Shown: piece by piece, positions 47,953 through 60,190 of the stretch
How positions within the stretch are numbered: the first letter of the stretch is position 1
How the letters are laid out: every line of letters begins with the position of its first letter
NCBI GenBank assembly: GCA_035627375.1
Contig: DASPLX010000017.1
Coordinates: 1 to 64,000 of the forward strand
From: DASPLX01 sp035627375
GTDB lineage: Bacteria; Pseudomonadota; Gammaproteobacteria; Burkholderiales; Burkholderiaceae_D
Length of the DNA: 64,000 nt
Direction: 5' to 3'
Translations under genes and position numbers: made by a program
The notes under the pieces: generated by a model
The model's database searches: none
Told to the model about the DNA's origin: nothing
The model's input: only the letters and a program-made list of their open reading frames with translations

Positions 47953-48347
47953 AGTCCCGGCCGCAGATTTCCGCCGGCAACTTGGCGCCCGGCATTTCCG
48001 ATTTTGATCAATTCGTAGTTCGAAGCGCTTTTCAGCGGGAACCGCCGACTTGGGGAGCTGCCAAATCAATGAGCAGAAGCAGATCGTTCCAAGCTCTTCA
48101 TCATCCGCACCGGACGCCCGAACGCCGGTCGCGCCGCTTTCCGACCGAATCGATGCGGAGATGTCGCGGGATGACGTTATTGCAATACTCCCGGCTGTTC
48201 AGATTCCGGCCGTCGATGCCGTTAATGAATACAAGGTGTCTTTCCTTGGTGGTTTGATGGCGATATTTATCGTTGATTTCACTTGAAAAGCGTGCACCCA
48301 GGTGCCACTTTCCTTGTTAACCAAAGCTGGCAGCACAAGGAGCGCAC
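47953..48347. other. 395-bp interval before the DUF3567 gene
   Basis: No strongly supported gene is seen. It is less GC-rich than its neighbours and contains one weak candidate frame (48,050-48,286). The promoter of the DUF3567 gene should lie near 48,250-48,330. Confidence 0.5.
48050..48286 (+). CDS. possible small hypothetical protein
   Basis: A frame of up to 78 codons from a TTG at 48050, or about 39 codons from an internal ATG at 48,161. Its later part (AEMSRDDVIAILPAVQI, then YKVSFLGGLMAIFIVDF) has a hydrophobic C-terminus and host-like codons. There is no good ribosome site and no recognised family. It may be a real small membrane peptide or chance. Confidence 0.25.
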   Translation: MGSCQINEQKQIVPSSSSSAPDARTPVAPLSDRIDAEMSRDDVIAILPAVQIPAVDAVNEYKVSFLGGLMAIFIVDFT

Positions 48348-48605
48348 ATGAACCTCATCTATAACAGCGACCAATACAGCGTCGTGGAATTCGGAGTCGA
48401 TACCCACAACGAAGCGTTGCGCTTCGGTGGTTATGAAATCATGGACAAGCCCGGCAAGCGCGAGATCTTCATCGGCGGTCCGCTGGCGGAAGCGTTCCGC
48501 AAGCATGTCGAGGATCTCATCGCGACCGAGCCGACCGTGGAAGAAATCGACGACTTCCTGGGCAAATACGATATTCTGATGAGCCAGCCTGTCGTACTCC
48601 ACTGA
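48348..48605 (+). CDS. DUF3567 family protein
   Basis: This 85-residue protein matches DUF3567 across its length: MNLIYNSDQYSVVEFGVD, then GGYEIMDKPGKREIFIGG and VEEIDDFLGKYD. The family is characteristic of Burkholderiales and has no known role. AAGGAG sits 6 nt before the ATG. It is small, acidic and cytosolic, and appears to be monocistronic. Confidence 0.9.
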   Translation: MNLIYNSDQYSVVEFGVDTHNEALRFGGYEIMDKPGKREIFIGGPLAEAFRKHVEDLIATEPTVEEIDDFLGKYDILMSQPVVLH

Positions 48606-48758
48606 CAGCAACAAGAAGCCGCGCATCCGTACGGCCGGCGACGCGGCATCTTCGAGACCGGCCGATGCATCCCTTTTCCTTTCATTGCCATGCCGGCGGC
48701 AGCGGGATACGCCGTCGGAGCCGCATTTCCCCTGCCGCGGCGACGGTATACTGGCGCC

Positions 48759-49424
48759 ATGCACGCCACTTCCCGTCTCATCACCAGCGCCCAAACCGGC
48801 ATCCATGATCATCTTGCCGCCGTGGTCGCCCGGCACGCCGCCGGCGAATTCAAGAAACCGATCATGCCGTACAATCGCGACGCTTTCGATGAAAGCCGAG
48901 CGGCTTGGCTCGCGGCCGGCGGCAAGCCCTTGATTCTCGATGCCGGCTGCGGCGTCGGATTGTCGACGCTGCATCTGGCGGCCCGCTTTTCCGACCACTT
49001 CGTCATCGGCGTCGATCAATCGGCGCACCGCCTGGCGCGCAACACGCTGTGGCCGGGAGAACCGCCGCGCAATTGCATCCGCGTGCGCGCCGATCTCATC
49101 GACTACTGGCGCCTGATGCATGCCGCGGGCATCCGTCTGGCACGCCACTATCTGCTCTATCCGAACCCCTGGCCCAAGATCGGCCAGCTTGGGCGGCGCT
49201 GGCATGGACATCCGGTGTTCCCGCACCTCGTCGCGCTTGGCGGCATCCTCGAATGCCGCAGCAATTGGCGCATCTACGTCGAGGAATGCGGAGCGGCGCT
49301 GCATCAGCTCACGCACCAGGCCGCGCCGTGCGAACGCTACGAGACGGATGCGCCGATCACGCCGTTCGAGCGCAAATACCAGGCGTCGGGACACGCGCTC
49401 TGGCGTTGCGTGGTACGGCTATGA
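48759..49424 (+). CDS. TrmB-like SAM-dependent methyltransferase
   Basis: This protein of about 221 residues has a SAM-binding motif LILDAGCGVGLSTLHLAARF and the TrmB signature LLYPNPWPKIGQLGRRWHGH, used by tRNA (guanine-46-N7)-methyltransferases to bind the anticodon-stem region. The C-terminal PITPFERKYQASGHALWR also fits TrmB. It is probably a paralogue and not the housekeeping trmB, because several usual spacer motifs differ. The ATG at 48759 is adopted, since an upstream frame has no ribosome site. It overlaps the convergent DUF1045 gene by 6 bp. Confidence 0.82.
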   Translation: MHATSRLITSAQTGIHDHLAAVVARHAAGEFKKPIMPYNRDAFDESRAAWLAAGGKPLILDAGCGVGLSTLHLAARFSDHFVIGVDQSAHRLARNTLWPGEPPRNCIRVRADLIDYWRLMHAAGIRLARHYLLYPNPWPKIGQLGRRWHGHPVFPHLVALGGILECRSNWRIYVEECGAALHQLTHQAAPCERYETDAPITPFERKYQASGHALWRCVVRL

Positions 49425-50636
49425 TGGCGCGAACTGGCCGCCGCTCCCGCAATGAAGGGCACCGGCCCCGTCCGGAGCACTTCCGGAAATGACCGCGTCC
49501 GCCGCCGGCTCCGCGCGAGGGGCCGCAATCGCGCCGCCGGCGGCGCCGTCGAGCCAGATCACCAGGGCATCCGGAAATTTGCGACGCAATTGATCGACGT
49601 AGCCGGCGGCGCCGTTGACGATGACGTCGCGCCCGATCTTCAGATCGACTTCGATGCCGCGCCGTATGCCGTAACAAAGACCGCCAGCTTGCCAGATCAT
49701 CGCGAAATGGCCGGCCGCCGCCAGCTGCCAGAACGTGGTTTCGTCGACCGGTTCATGGCATTCGCTTGCCGGCACCGGATGGGTGATCGTTTGCTGGGCA
49801 AACGCCATCTCCGTGTCGACGGGCATATGCTTGCGCACCCATTCCAACAAGACTTCGCGGCGCATCCGTTCGGCATCCGCGAAATAGAAGAGGCGGCCGG
49901 AACGCGGCATGGCCGGATTCCGCACCCTGGCATTGAAGGAAAAGCTCTTCCATGCCTGGAACGGCGCCCCGCGCTCGACTTCGCGGAAAATGGTCAGCCC
50001 GTCGATGCCGAGCGGCTCGGTGGCGTGCGCATGCGCGAAATGCTCTTTCGCCGCCGCCTGCAGCGCGGCGATCGGCTCCGCGCCGAGTTCCGCCAGGCTG
50101 TCGCTCAAGCTCAAGTGAAACCGGAAACATTCCTCGGTATAGGGATACCCCCAGCGTTGCAGCAACTCTTCCTCGCGCGCATTCAGCCCGCGCGCGCGGT
50201 ACTTCCGTTGCTCGTCGGCCGTCGGCGCGGCACGCAGCAGATCGAAATAATGCACGCAACGTTGCGCCAGGTCGTCGATCGGACGCGTGTCGCCGGCGGC
50301 ACGCAAGGCAAGAACCGGGGCGGATCTGCCGACCATGCCGATCTCGACATCCGGAACGTACAGGGGCCGCTGCGCGGCGCAGAAGGCTTCCGCCATCGCC
50401 AGCAGATGCGCCTCGGTGAACCCGCTTTGCAGACGGAAGGGCGCCTTGAGCGTGGCATGGAAGCCGTAGCGGCGCGCATCGGATGTCAGCTTGGCCAGCA
50501 GCAGGCGCGGCAGCCCCGGAACCTCGGGCTGCTGAAGTTCGGCACCGCTGATCGGATCGCGTCCCAACCACAGGCAGCCGGCTTTCCACCACGGAGAGTC
50601 GGACCGCGGCGCGAAATACAATGCATAGCGTGTCAT
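49419..50636 (-). CDS. DUF1045 (2H phosphoesterase-like) fused to a degenerate PhnN-like domain
   Basis: This 405-residue protein has a DUF1045 domain in residues ~1-230: MTRYALYFAPRSDSPWWKAG, then YGFHATLKAPFRL, the first 2H-type motif, and CFRFHLSLSD, the second. Residues ~247-405 resemble ribose-1,5-bisphosphokinase PhnN (TITHPVPASECHEPVDETTF, AMIWQAGGLCYGIRRGIEVD, DVIVNGAAGYVDQLRRKFPD). However, the Walker A loop GxxGxGKS expected at the start of PhnN is replaced by FADAERMRREVLL, and the C-terminal part is short. Both families belong to phosphonate (C-P lyase) operons, yet no phn gene is nearby. The kinase half is probably inactive, and the DUF1045 half may still act. Confidence 0.82.
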   Translation of the reverse strand: MTRYALYFAPRSDSPWWKAGCLWLGRDPISGAELQQPEVPGLPRLLLAKLTSDARRYGFHATLKAPFRLQSGFTEAHLLAMAEAFCAAQRPLYVPDVEIGMVGRSAPVLALRAAGDTRPIDDLAQRCVHYFDLLRAAPTADEQRKYRARGLNAREEELLQRWGYPYTEECFRFHLSLSDSLAELGAEPIAALQAAAKEHFAHAHATEPLGIDGLTIFREVERGAPFQAWKSFSFNARVRNPAMPRSGRLFYFADAERMRREVLLEWVRKHMPVDTEMAFAQQTITHPVPASECHEPVDETTFWQLAAAGHFAMIWQAGGLCYGIRRGIEVDLKIGRDVIVNGAAGYVDQLRRKFPDALVIWLDGAAGGAIAAPRAEPAADAVISGSAPDGAGALHCGSGGQFAPS

Positions 50637-50872
50637 GCCATCACTCCCGGGGAAATAGTGCGCGACAGGAACGGTGAGACGGCGCCGGCAAGCGGAGCGG
50701 AATTCATCCTAGTTCGCAGCGTCTGGATGTTCTTGAGATCGCTCATCAAGAACCGCGATGTGCCGAAATGCGACGCCCGCCGTTGCGCGGACGCAAGAGC
50801 CGGCCGCTACCGCGGAAAAGGCGGCCGTGCTAGTGTTATAAAATCCGCCACTCCGCCACGCATACTCTCGCC

Positions 50873-51643
50873 ATGTGCCAGCTGCTCGGCATGAATTGCA
50901 ATGTTCCGACCGATATCGTGTTCAGCTTCACGGGCTTCGTCACGCGCGGCGGCCGCACCGGCGATCACATCGACGGCTGGGGCATCGCTTTTTTCGAGGG
51001 GGCCGGCGTGCGCCATTTCGTCGACTACCAGGCGGCGATCGCTTCGCCGATCGCCGAATTGATCAAGCGCTGCCCCATCAAGTCGAAGAACGTCATCGCC
51101 CACATCCGCAAGGCGACGCAAGGCCGCGTCGCCCTTGAGAATTGCCATCCCTTCGTGCGAGAACTGTGGGGCCGCTACTGGGTGTTCGCGCACAACGGCG
51201 ACCTGAAGCGATTCGCGCCGCCCATCGACAGCGCCTACCGGCCGGTCGGCAACACCGATAGCGAACTCGCTTTTTGCTACCTGCTGCAGCAGCTGCGGCG
51301 CAGGTTCGGCGACGAGCCGCCCGCATTGCCGGCCTTGAGCGCGGCGCTGCGGGAACTGACGCACGAGATCGCCGCGCACGGCACGTTCAACATGATGCTG
51401 TCCGACGGCTCGGCCCTGTTCGCGCATTGCTCGACCAGTCTCCATTACATCGTGCGCCAGCATCCGTTCCCGACGGCCACGCTGGCGGATGAAGACATGA
51501 CGGTCGATTTCTCGCAGGTGACGACGCCGGACGACCGGGTCGCCATCATCGTCACGGAACCGCTGACGGCTAATGAAACCTGGATCGCGTTCGCGCCCGG
51601 CGAACTGAAAGTCTTCATCGACGGCACACCGACGACGCACTGA
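50873..51643 (+). CDS. class II glutamine amidotransferase (YafJ/EgtC-like)
   Basis: This 256-residue protein has an N-terminal nucleophile Cys2 after the initiator Met (MCQLLGMNCNVPTDIVFSFT) and other class II glutaminase features: DGWGIAFFEG, VIAHIRKATQGRVALENCHP and FAHNGDL. It has no second (synthase) domain, as in the YafJ group. Its partner or acceptor substrate is unknown. It lies alone between the DUF1045 gene and the EAL-HDOD gene. Confidence 0.9.
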   Translation: MCQLLGMNCNVPTDIVFSFTGFVTRGGRTGDHIDGWGIAFFEGAGVRHFVDYQAAIASPIAELIKRCPIKSKNVIAHIRKATQGRVALENCHPFVRELWGRYWVFAHNGDLKRFAPPIDSAYRPVGNTDSELAFCYLLQQLRRRFGDEPPALPALSAALRELTHEIAAHGTFNMMLSDGSALFAHCSTSLHYIVRQHPFPTATLADEDMTVDFSQVTTPDDRVAIIVTEPLTANETWIAFAPGELKVFIDGTPTTH

Positions 51644-51906
51644 CGTTCGTAACTGCTCACTCAATCCTAGAATCACGATGCGCAACGCGCCCGATATCGG
51701 AGTCGGATTTGTCTTGCGGCGAATTACCGGCCCGCATGGCCGGCGGCTGTCGTCCCGCAGGAAATTCATGAAGAACCACTACGCAAAAACGCCAATGGAC
51801 GACTGCGGCGCACAACGGGAAAATTATTTTGCTCCCAAGAAAATAAGATACAGTATCAAGCAGGCTGGTACCGCAACTCACATCCTCTCTGCCCACTTCG
51901 TTGCCT

Positions 51907-53190
51907 ATGATCGGTTCTTCCGCCATCGACTCGCCGCCGAGAAGCCTGCGCGTACGCGAATTCTTCCTCGCCCGCCAACCGATCCTCAGCCGCAACCAGG
52001 AATTGTTCGCCTATGAACTCCTGTTCCGCAACGCCGAAAGCGGGCCGGCCCAGATCACGAGCGACCTGTCGGCGACGGCCTCGGTGATCGCGCACGCATC
52101 GCAACTCGGCATGGAGAAGGTGATCGGCGACGCGCGCGGCTTCCTCAACGTCGATGCCGCCGTCCTGCAAAGCGATATCTTCAATTTCCTGCCGCGCGAG
52201 AAAGTCGTGCTCGAAATCGTCGAGACGATGAAGGCGACGCCCGAGATCCTCGAGCGCGTCGCCGAGTTGAAGCGCGATGGCTTCACCTTCGCGCTCGACG
52301 ACGTGATCGCCGATACCGAGGATGTGCAGAGGCTGCTGCCCTATGTCGACATCCTCAAGTTCGATTTGCGCGACATGCCCTTGTCGGCACTGCTCAAGCT
52401 GACGCCGCAATTCAAGCTCGAAGGCAAGAAGCTGCTCGCCGAGAAAGTCGAATCGCAAGATCAATTCCAGATCTGCCTCGATCTCGGTTTCGATTATTTC
52501 CAGGGCTATTACTTCGCGAAGCCGGCGGTCCTGTCCGGCAAGAAGCTGTCGCCGTCGCAGATGGCGGTGATGCAATTGCTGTCGCTCGTCAATTCGGATG
52601 CCGACGATGCCCAGATCGAGCATGCGATCAAGCAGGACGTCACGCTCGGCATCAACCTGTTGAAACTGGTGAATACTCCGGCGATCGGCATGCGCCATCG
52701 CATCACGTCGCTGTCGCAGGCGCTGCTCGTGCTCGGCCGCAAGCAGCTGCAGCGCTGGCTGCAGATCATGCTCTATGCCGAGCCGTGCAAGAAGGGGCGC
52801 AGCATGACGCCGCTGCTGACGCTGGCGAGCACGCGCGGGAAGCTGCTCGAACTTCTCGCCGAGCGGCTGCATCCGAAGAATCGCGACATCGCCGACACCG
52901 CATTCACGGTCGGCATCATGTCCTTGATGGATACGCTGTTTTCCGTGCCGATGGCGAATATCCTCGAGCAAATCCCGGTGGTCGACGAAGTCGCGGAAGC
53001 GCTGCTGGCGCGCACCGGATTCTACGGAGATCTCCTGAAGCTGGCCGAGGCGCTCGAGCATATCGAAGAGGACGGCGCATTGCTGATGCCGCTGCTCGAC
53101 AAGCTGCAACTGGACAACGAAGAGCTCTATCGCATGGAACTGGCGGCTTACGAGTGGAGCGACAACGTCACGCGAGCGTCGTATCAGTAG
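51907..53190 (+). CDS. degenerate EAL domain fused to an HDOD domain
   Basis: This protein of about 427 residues has an EAL-like domain at ~15-215. The catalytic motif reads YELLFRN where EAL is expected, and DDV replaces DDF, so hydrolysis of cyclic-di-GMP is unlikely. Other positions (EIVET, KFDLRD, FQGYYFAKP) keep the fold. An HDOD domain follows at ~215-400 (LLKLVNTPAIGMRHRITSLS, then QALLVLGRKQLQRWLQIMLY). The protein is of the YuxH/CdgJ type, which acts by protein contacts in motility or signalling. The ATG at 51907 is preferred over a TTG six bases upstream. Confidence 0.9.
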   Translation: MIGSSAIDSPPRSLRVREFFLARQPILSRNQELFAYELLFRNAESGPAQITSDLSATASVIAHASQLGMEKVIGDARGFLNVDAAVLQSDIFNFLPREKVVLEIVETMKATPEILERVAELKRDGFTFALDDVIADTEDVQRLLPYVDILKFDLRDMPLSALLKLTPQFKLEGKKLLAEKVESQDQFQICLDLGFDYFQGYYFAKPAVLSGKKLSPSQMAVMQLLSLVNSDADDAQIEHAIKQDVTLGINLLKLVNTPAIGMRHRITSLSQALLVLGRKQLQRWLQIMLYAEPCKKGRSMTPLLTLASTRGKLLELLAERLHPKNRDIADTAFTVGIMSLMDTLFSVPMANILEQIPVVDEVAEALLARTGFYGDLLKLAEALEHIEEDGALLMPLLDKLQLDNEELYRMELAAYEWSDNVTRASYQ

Positions 53191-53218
53191 CAATAGCCGC
53201 GCACCGTCCCGGTCGGAC

Positions 53219-54019
53219 TCATCCCAGCGGTTGGCCGACGTCGTAGCTTTCGAGGATGCGCCGGATCGCGCCGTCGGCGCGCATGCGCCGCAGCGCCTGA
53301 TCGAACTGCCGCAGCGCGGCGACGTCCGGCGAGGATTTGCGGATCAGCAGATTGAACGACTGCTGGGTGAAGACCTGGGGCAGTTCGATCAGCTGGTCCT
53401 GCAGCCCGAGCTGCCGTATCGCCCAGCGCAAGGCGATCGACGAATCGATGATCGCGTCGCCGCGACGGGCCGCCACCATCGCCAGCGCCGCATTCTGCGT
53501 GCTGCCCCAGGACATCTGTTCGGCCGCCAGGTTCTGCTTCGCCCAGCTGGACCCCAGATAATGCACCAGGTGGAACGGGCGAAGATCCGCCAGCGTCTTG
53601 GCCTGCCGCAGCCGGTCGAGCAGCGGATTGTCGCGCCGGCAGAAGAGCGTGAACGGACTGGTGGCCACCGGTTCGGCGCTCGCCTCGGCGAACGCCAATC
53701 GCTCCGGTGTCGGCACCGTGCACAAGGCATCGGCCAATCCTTCCTCGACCAGCTTTTGCGCCCGCAGCCACGGGAAGCCGTCATGGCGCACCGGTATGCC
53801 AAGCCGCTGCTCGAAGGCTTCGGTCAGGATGTCCAGCAGGATGCCGCGCAACTCGCCGGATTCGGTGCGCCAATTGAAGGGGGCAAAGCTCTCGCCGTGG
53901 TTGATGCGCAGCGGATCGCGGCCGAGCGCGATGCCGGACAGCGCGCCCAGCCCGCATATGGCTCCGGATCCGGCTCCCAACGCGGCTCCCAATCGACCCA
54001 AAAATGCCCTGCGACGCAT
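53219..54019 (-). CDS. extracellular solute-binding protein (family 3-like)
   Basis: This 266-residue protein has a twin-arginine-like signal (RRRAFLGRLGAALGAGSGAI) and a type II periplasmic-binding fold: SFAPFNWRTESGELRGILLD, LFCRRDNPLLDRLRQA and DAIIDSSIALRWAIRQL. It resembles amino-acid-binding family 3 proteins but has no ABC permease beside it, so it may be an orphan sensor or a lone binding protein. It reads away from metH, 112 bp upstream on the same strand. Confidence 0.82.
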   Translation of the reverse strand: MRRRAFLGRLGAALGAGSGAICGLGALSGIALGRDPLRINHGESFAPFNWRTESGELRGILLDILTEAFEQRLGIPVRHDGFPWLRAQKLVEEGLADALCTVPTPERLAFAEASAEPVATSPFTLFCRRDNPLLDRLRQAKTLADLRPFHLVHYLGSSWAKQNLAAEQMSWGSTQNAALAMVAARRGDAIIDSSIALRWAIRQLGLQDQLIELPQVFTQQSFNLLIRKSSPDVAALRQFDQALRRMRADGAIRRILESYDVGQPLG

Positions 54020-54131
54020 GCTGTCCCCCGTAATGGACGCGACATCGAATGCACCGCTTTATTCTACGGCTTCCTGCGCCGGATTGGACATCGCGGCGGA
54101 CGCGGGAACGCCCGCCGGCAATCGGCTACCG

Positions 54132-57884
<3,753 letters not shown>

Positions 57885-58051
57885 GGTTTGGGTCGATTCG
57901 GCAGTGTACGAACCGGTTTCGGCGGCCGCTTGCATGCCGCCTTGCACGGTTCTTCAATTCGTTGAGCGGAAAACTCGGCGCCGGCCTCCACGCAGGCCCA
58001 TGTCGGCAAAATCTCCATGCGCGACATGAAACCGAAAAGCGGAGGCCGAAA

Positions 58052-58085
58052 CTAAAAACCCGGACTGCGCGAGCGGGTCCGGGTT
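58052..58085 (-). terminator. intrinsic terminator upstream of metH (minus strand)
   Basis: On the minus strand AACCCGGAC (58085-58077) pairs with GTCCGGGTT (58065-58057) around an 11-nt loop, followed by TTTTTAG. It lies about 170 bp before metH in the direction of transcription, so it ends a short transcript from 58,170 or acts as an attenuator in the metH leader. Confidence 0.75.
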
Positions 58086-58168
58086 GAGGTGGTCCGCTTT
58101 AGCAGTATTTGTTCGGGGTTTTGCCCCTGCGCCCGCAAGCTGGGTTTGACTTTGCAATCAAATCGGCG
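58052..58168 (-). ncRNA. candidate small RNA or metH leader
   Basis: A minus-strand segment of about 117 nt sits between a consensus-like promoter (-10 TATAAT at 58181-58176) and an intrinsic terminator (58085-58052). It contains no open frame with a ribosome site. Internal pairing is likely: GGGGCAAAACCCC forms a short hairpin in the middle. It could be a stand-alone sRNA or a 5' leader that attenuates metH. It does not match known methionine-related riboswitch consensus sequences that I recall. Confidence 0.4.
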
Positions 58169-58175
58169 CCGGAAA

Positions 58176-58205
58176 ATTATACGGCGGATCAAGGATTTGC
58201 GTAAA
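58176..58205 (-). promoter_or_regulatory. sigma-70-like promoter
   Basis: On the minus strand the -10 box is TATAAT (58181-58176), and TTTACG (58205-58200) lies 18 bp upstream as a weak -35. It would start a transcript near 58,168 that ends at the terminator at 58,052 or reads into metH. Confidence 0.55.
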
Positions 58206-58273
58206 GGAAGGGATAGCCAAGGCTTGGCCCCGGACAAGGAGGGAAAGGAAGAAGGAGGAGCAAAAACTAGGGA

Positions 58274-58303
58274 CGAAAAAAAGCCCGCTACGGGAGCGGG
58301 CTT
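58274..58303 (-). terminator. intrinsic terminator of the def/fmt unit
   Basis: On the minus strand AAGCCCGCT (58303-58295) pairs with AGCGGGCTT (58289-58281) around a 5-nt loop, and a run of T follows (58282-58276). It lies about 120 bp after the fmt stop and ends the minus-strand def-fmt transcript. Confidence 0.88.
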
Positions 58304-58425
58304 AAGTCCATATCAAAGGAGGAGACATGGAGGAGACAGATGCAAGTATAGGGAGGCGTCAGATATTTATCCAATTTCCATTTCACATATGAGTTATTCA
58401 AAATGTGAATATCCAAGAAAACCCC

Positions 58426-59385
58426 CTATTCACCTCCTCCGAAAGCACCGTCTTCCATGGGAAAGCCCTTCAGGAATTCGCCCGCCGGCAAGCGCTTGCC
58501 GCCCGGTTTCTGGAGTTCGGCGACGCGCACCGCTCCCGCACCGCACGCGATCACAACGCCGGCCGGAGACGCGGCGACGATCTTGCCAAGCGCGGCCTTG
58601 ACCGGTTCGGCGACGATTTCGGCGCGCCACAGCTTGACCGGGACGCCGTTGAAAACGCCGAATGCCCCCGGAAACGGATTGAACGCGCGAATCTTGCGCT
58701 GCACGACTTCGGCAGGCTGGCCGAAATCGAGGGCCGCTTCTTCCTTGGCGATCTTGGCGGCATAACAAACGCCCGCCTCGGGCTGCGGCGTCGCCGGCAA
58801 ATCGCCGCGTTCGAGCTGGCGCAAGGCGGCCACGATCATCTTGCCGCCGAGTTCGGCCAACTTGTCGTGCAGGCTGCCGGTCGTATCGTCGTCGCCGATC
58901 GGCAAACGCTCGATCATCAGCATCGGCCCGGTATCCAATCCTTCTTCCATCTGCATGATCGTCACGCCGGTCTCGGCGTCGCCGGCTTCGATCGCGCGAT
59001 GGATCGGCGCGGCGCCGCGCCAGCGCGGCAATAGCGAGGCGTGGATGTTGATGCAGCCGCGCGGCGGAATATCGAGCACCGAACGCGGCAGGATCAGGCC
59101 GTAGGCGGCGACCACCATCACGTCGTGCGGCGTCGCTCGCAGCAGCTCGTGCGCCTCGCGCGCCACGTCCGGATACTTGCCGTCGAGCCGCAGCGATACC
59201 GGCTGCGCCACCGGGATGCCGTGCGCGGCGGCATATTGCTTGACCGCCGATGCCTGCAACTGCATACCGCGGCCGGCGGGCCGGTCGGGCTGGGTCAGGA
59301 CGAGAGGAATGTCGAAACCGGCTTCGTGCAGCGCCTTGAGCGCGACGGCGGCGAATTCGGGAGTTCCGGCGAAGATGACTTTCAT
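58426..59385 (-). CDS. fmt: methionyl-tRNA formyltransferase
   Basis: This 319-residue protein begins KVIFAGTPEFAAVALKALHE. It carries the formyl-THF-binding Rossmann half with catalytic sequence INIHASLLPRWRGAAPIHRA (Asn-His...Asp set) and the C-terminal OB-fold domain (FNGVPVKLWRAEIVAEPV). It formylates initiator Met-tRNA. The start at 59385 matches the family N-terminus. A short extension upstream is not conserved. It lies 67 bp after def on the minus strand, the usual order, and they are divergent from the LysM gene. Confidence 0.95.
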   Translation of the reverse strand: MKVIFAGTPEFAAVALKALHEAGFDIPLVLTQPDRPAGRGMQLQASAVKQYAAAHGIPVAQPVSLRLDGKYPDVAREAHELLRATPHDVMVVAAYGLILPRSVLDIPPRGCINIHASLLPRWRGAAPIHRAIEAGDAETGVTIMQMEEGLDTGPMLMIERLPIGDDDTTGSLHDKLAELGGKMIVAALRQLERGDLPATPQPEAGVCYAAKIAKEEAALDFGQPAEVVQRKIRAFNPFPGAFGVFNGVPVKLWRAEIVAEPVKAALGKIVAASPAGVVIACGAGAVRVAELQKPGGKRLPAGEFLKGFPMEDGAFGGGE

Positions 59386-59452
59386 GGGCCGATGAAAAAA
59401 ATGCGCCGGGACACCCCGGCGCCTGTGCAATTCGTCCGGCTGGCGCCGCGCC

Positions 59453-59989
59453 TCAGCGCGCCGCCGCCGCTTTTTTCTGATCGCGCTTGAGGTCGCGCTC
59501 TTCCTTGAGCAGCTTGGTCTTGATGCGATTGCGCTTCAGCGGCGACAGGTATTCGACGAACACCTTGCCCTTGAGATGATCCATTTCATGCTGGATGCAG
59601 ACCGCCAGCAAGCCGTCGGCCTCGAGCTCGAACGGCTTGCCCTCGGCATCCAGGGCCCGCACCTTGACCCGCGCCGGACGCTCGACACCGTCGTAAATGC
59701 CGGGCACCGACAGGCAGCCTTCGTCGTAGACCTGCTTTTCCTCGCTGGCCCAGACGATTTCCGGGTTGATGAAAACCCGCAGCTCGTTGTGCGCATCCGA
59801 AACATCGATCACGACAATCTGTTCATGCACATCGACCTGGGTGGCGGCAAGACCGACGCCGGGCGCGTCGTACATCGTTTCGGCCATATCCTCGATCAAC
59901 CGCTTCAGGCGCGCGTCGAACACGGTGACGGGCTTGGCGACCTTGTGCAGGCGCGGGTCGGGATAACGCAAGATATTTAATAAGGGCAT
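59453..59989 (-). CDS. def: peptide deformylase
   Basis: This 178-residue protein has the three motifs of the enzyme: GVGLAATQ (motif 1), EGCLSVPG with the metal-binding Cys (motif 2) and QHEMDHL with two metal-binding His (motif 3). It removes N-formyl groups from nascent proteins. The start at 59989 gives the canonical MPLLNILRYPDPRLHK. It heads the def-fmt operon on the minus strand. The C-terminal tail is basic and Ala-rich. Confidence 0.96.
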   Translation of the reverse strand: MPLLNILRYPDPRLHKVAKPVTVFDARLKRLIEDMAETMYDAPGVGLAATQVDVHEQIVVIDVSDAHNELRVFINPEIVWASEEKQVYDEGCLSVPGIYDGVERPARVKVRALDAEGKPFELEADGLLAVCIQHEMDHLKGKVFVEYLSPLKRNRIKTKLLKEERDLKRDQKKAAAAR

Positions 59990-60190
59990 ACGGCTTTTGC
60001 GCAACAAACCACCAAACTAAGATTTTGGCATTTCTTGCTAGTTCAAGGATTTATGTGCAGAATTTGATTCAATTTGACAAGTCTTGTCACGTATGGATTC
60101 GGCGCGAGTAACAGTGCTGCACAGTGCCGGCGGCATGGCCGCGATCTCTGTCGTGACTTCCACGCTCACGCCGCCGTCATCGGACAGACC

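Noticed and set aside
57885..58270. SAH or cobalamin riboswitch before metH
   Set aside because: The leader does not show the conserved core strings I would expect for either class. Only a promoter-terminator unit is supported.
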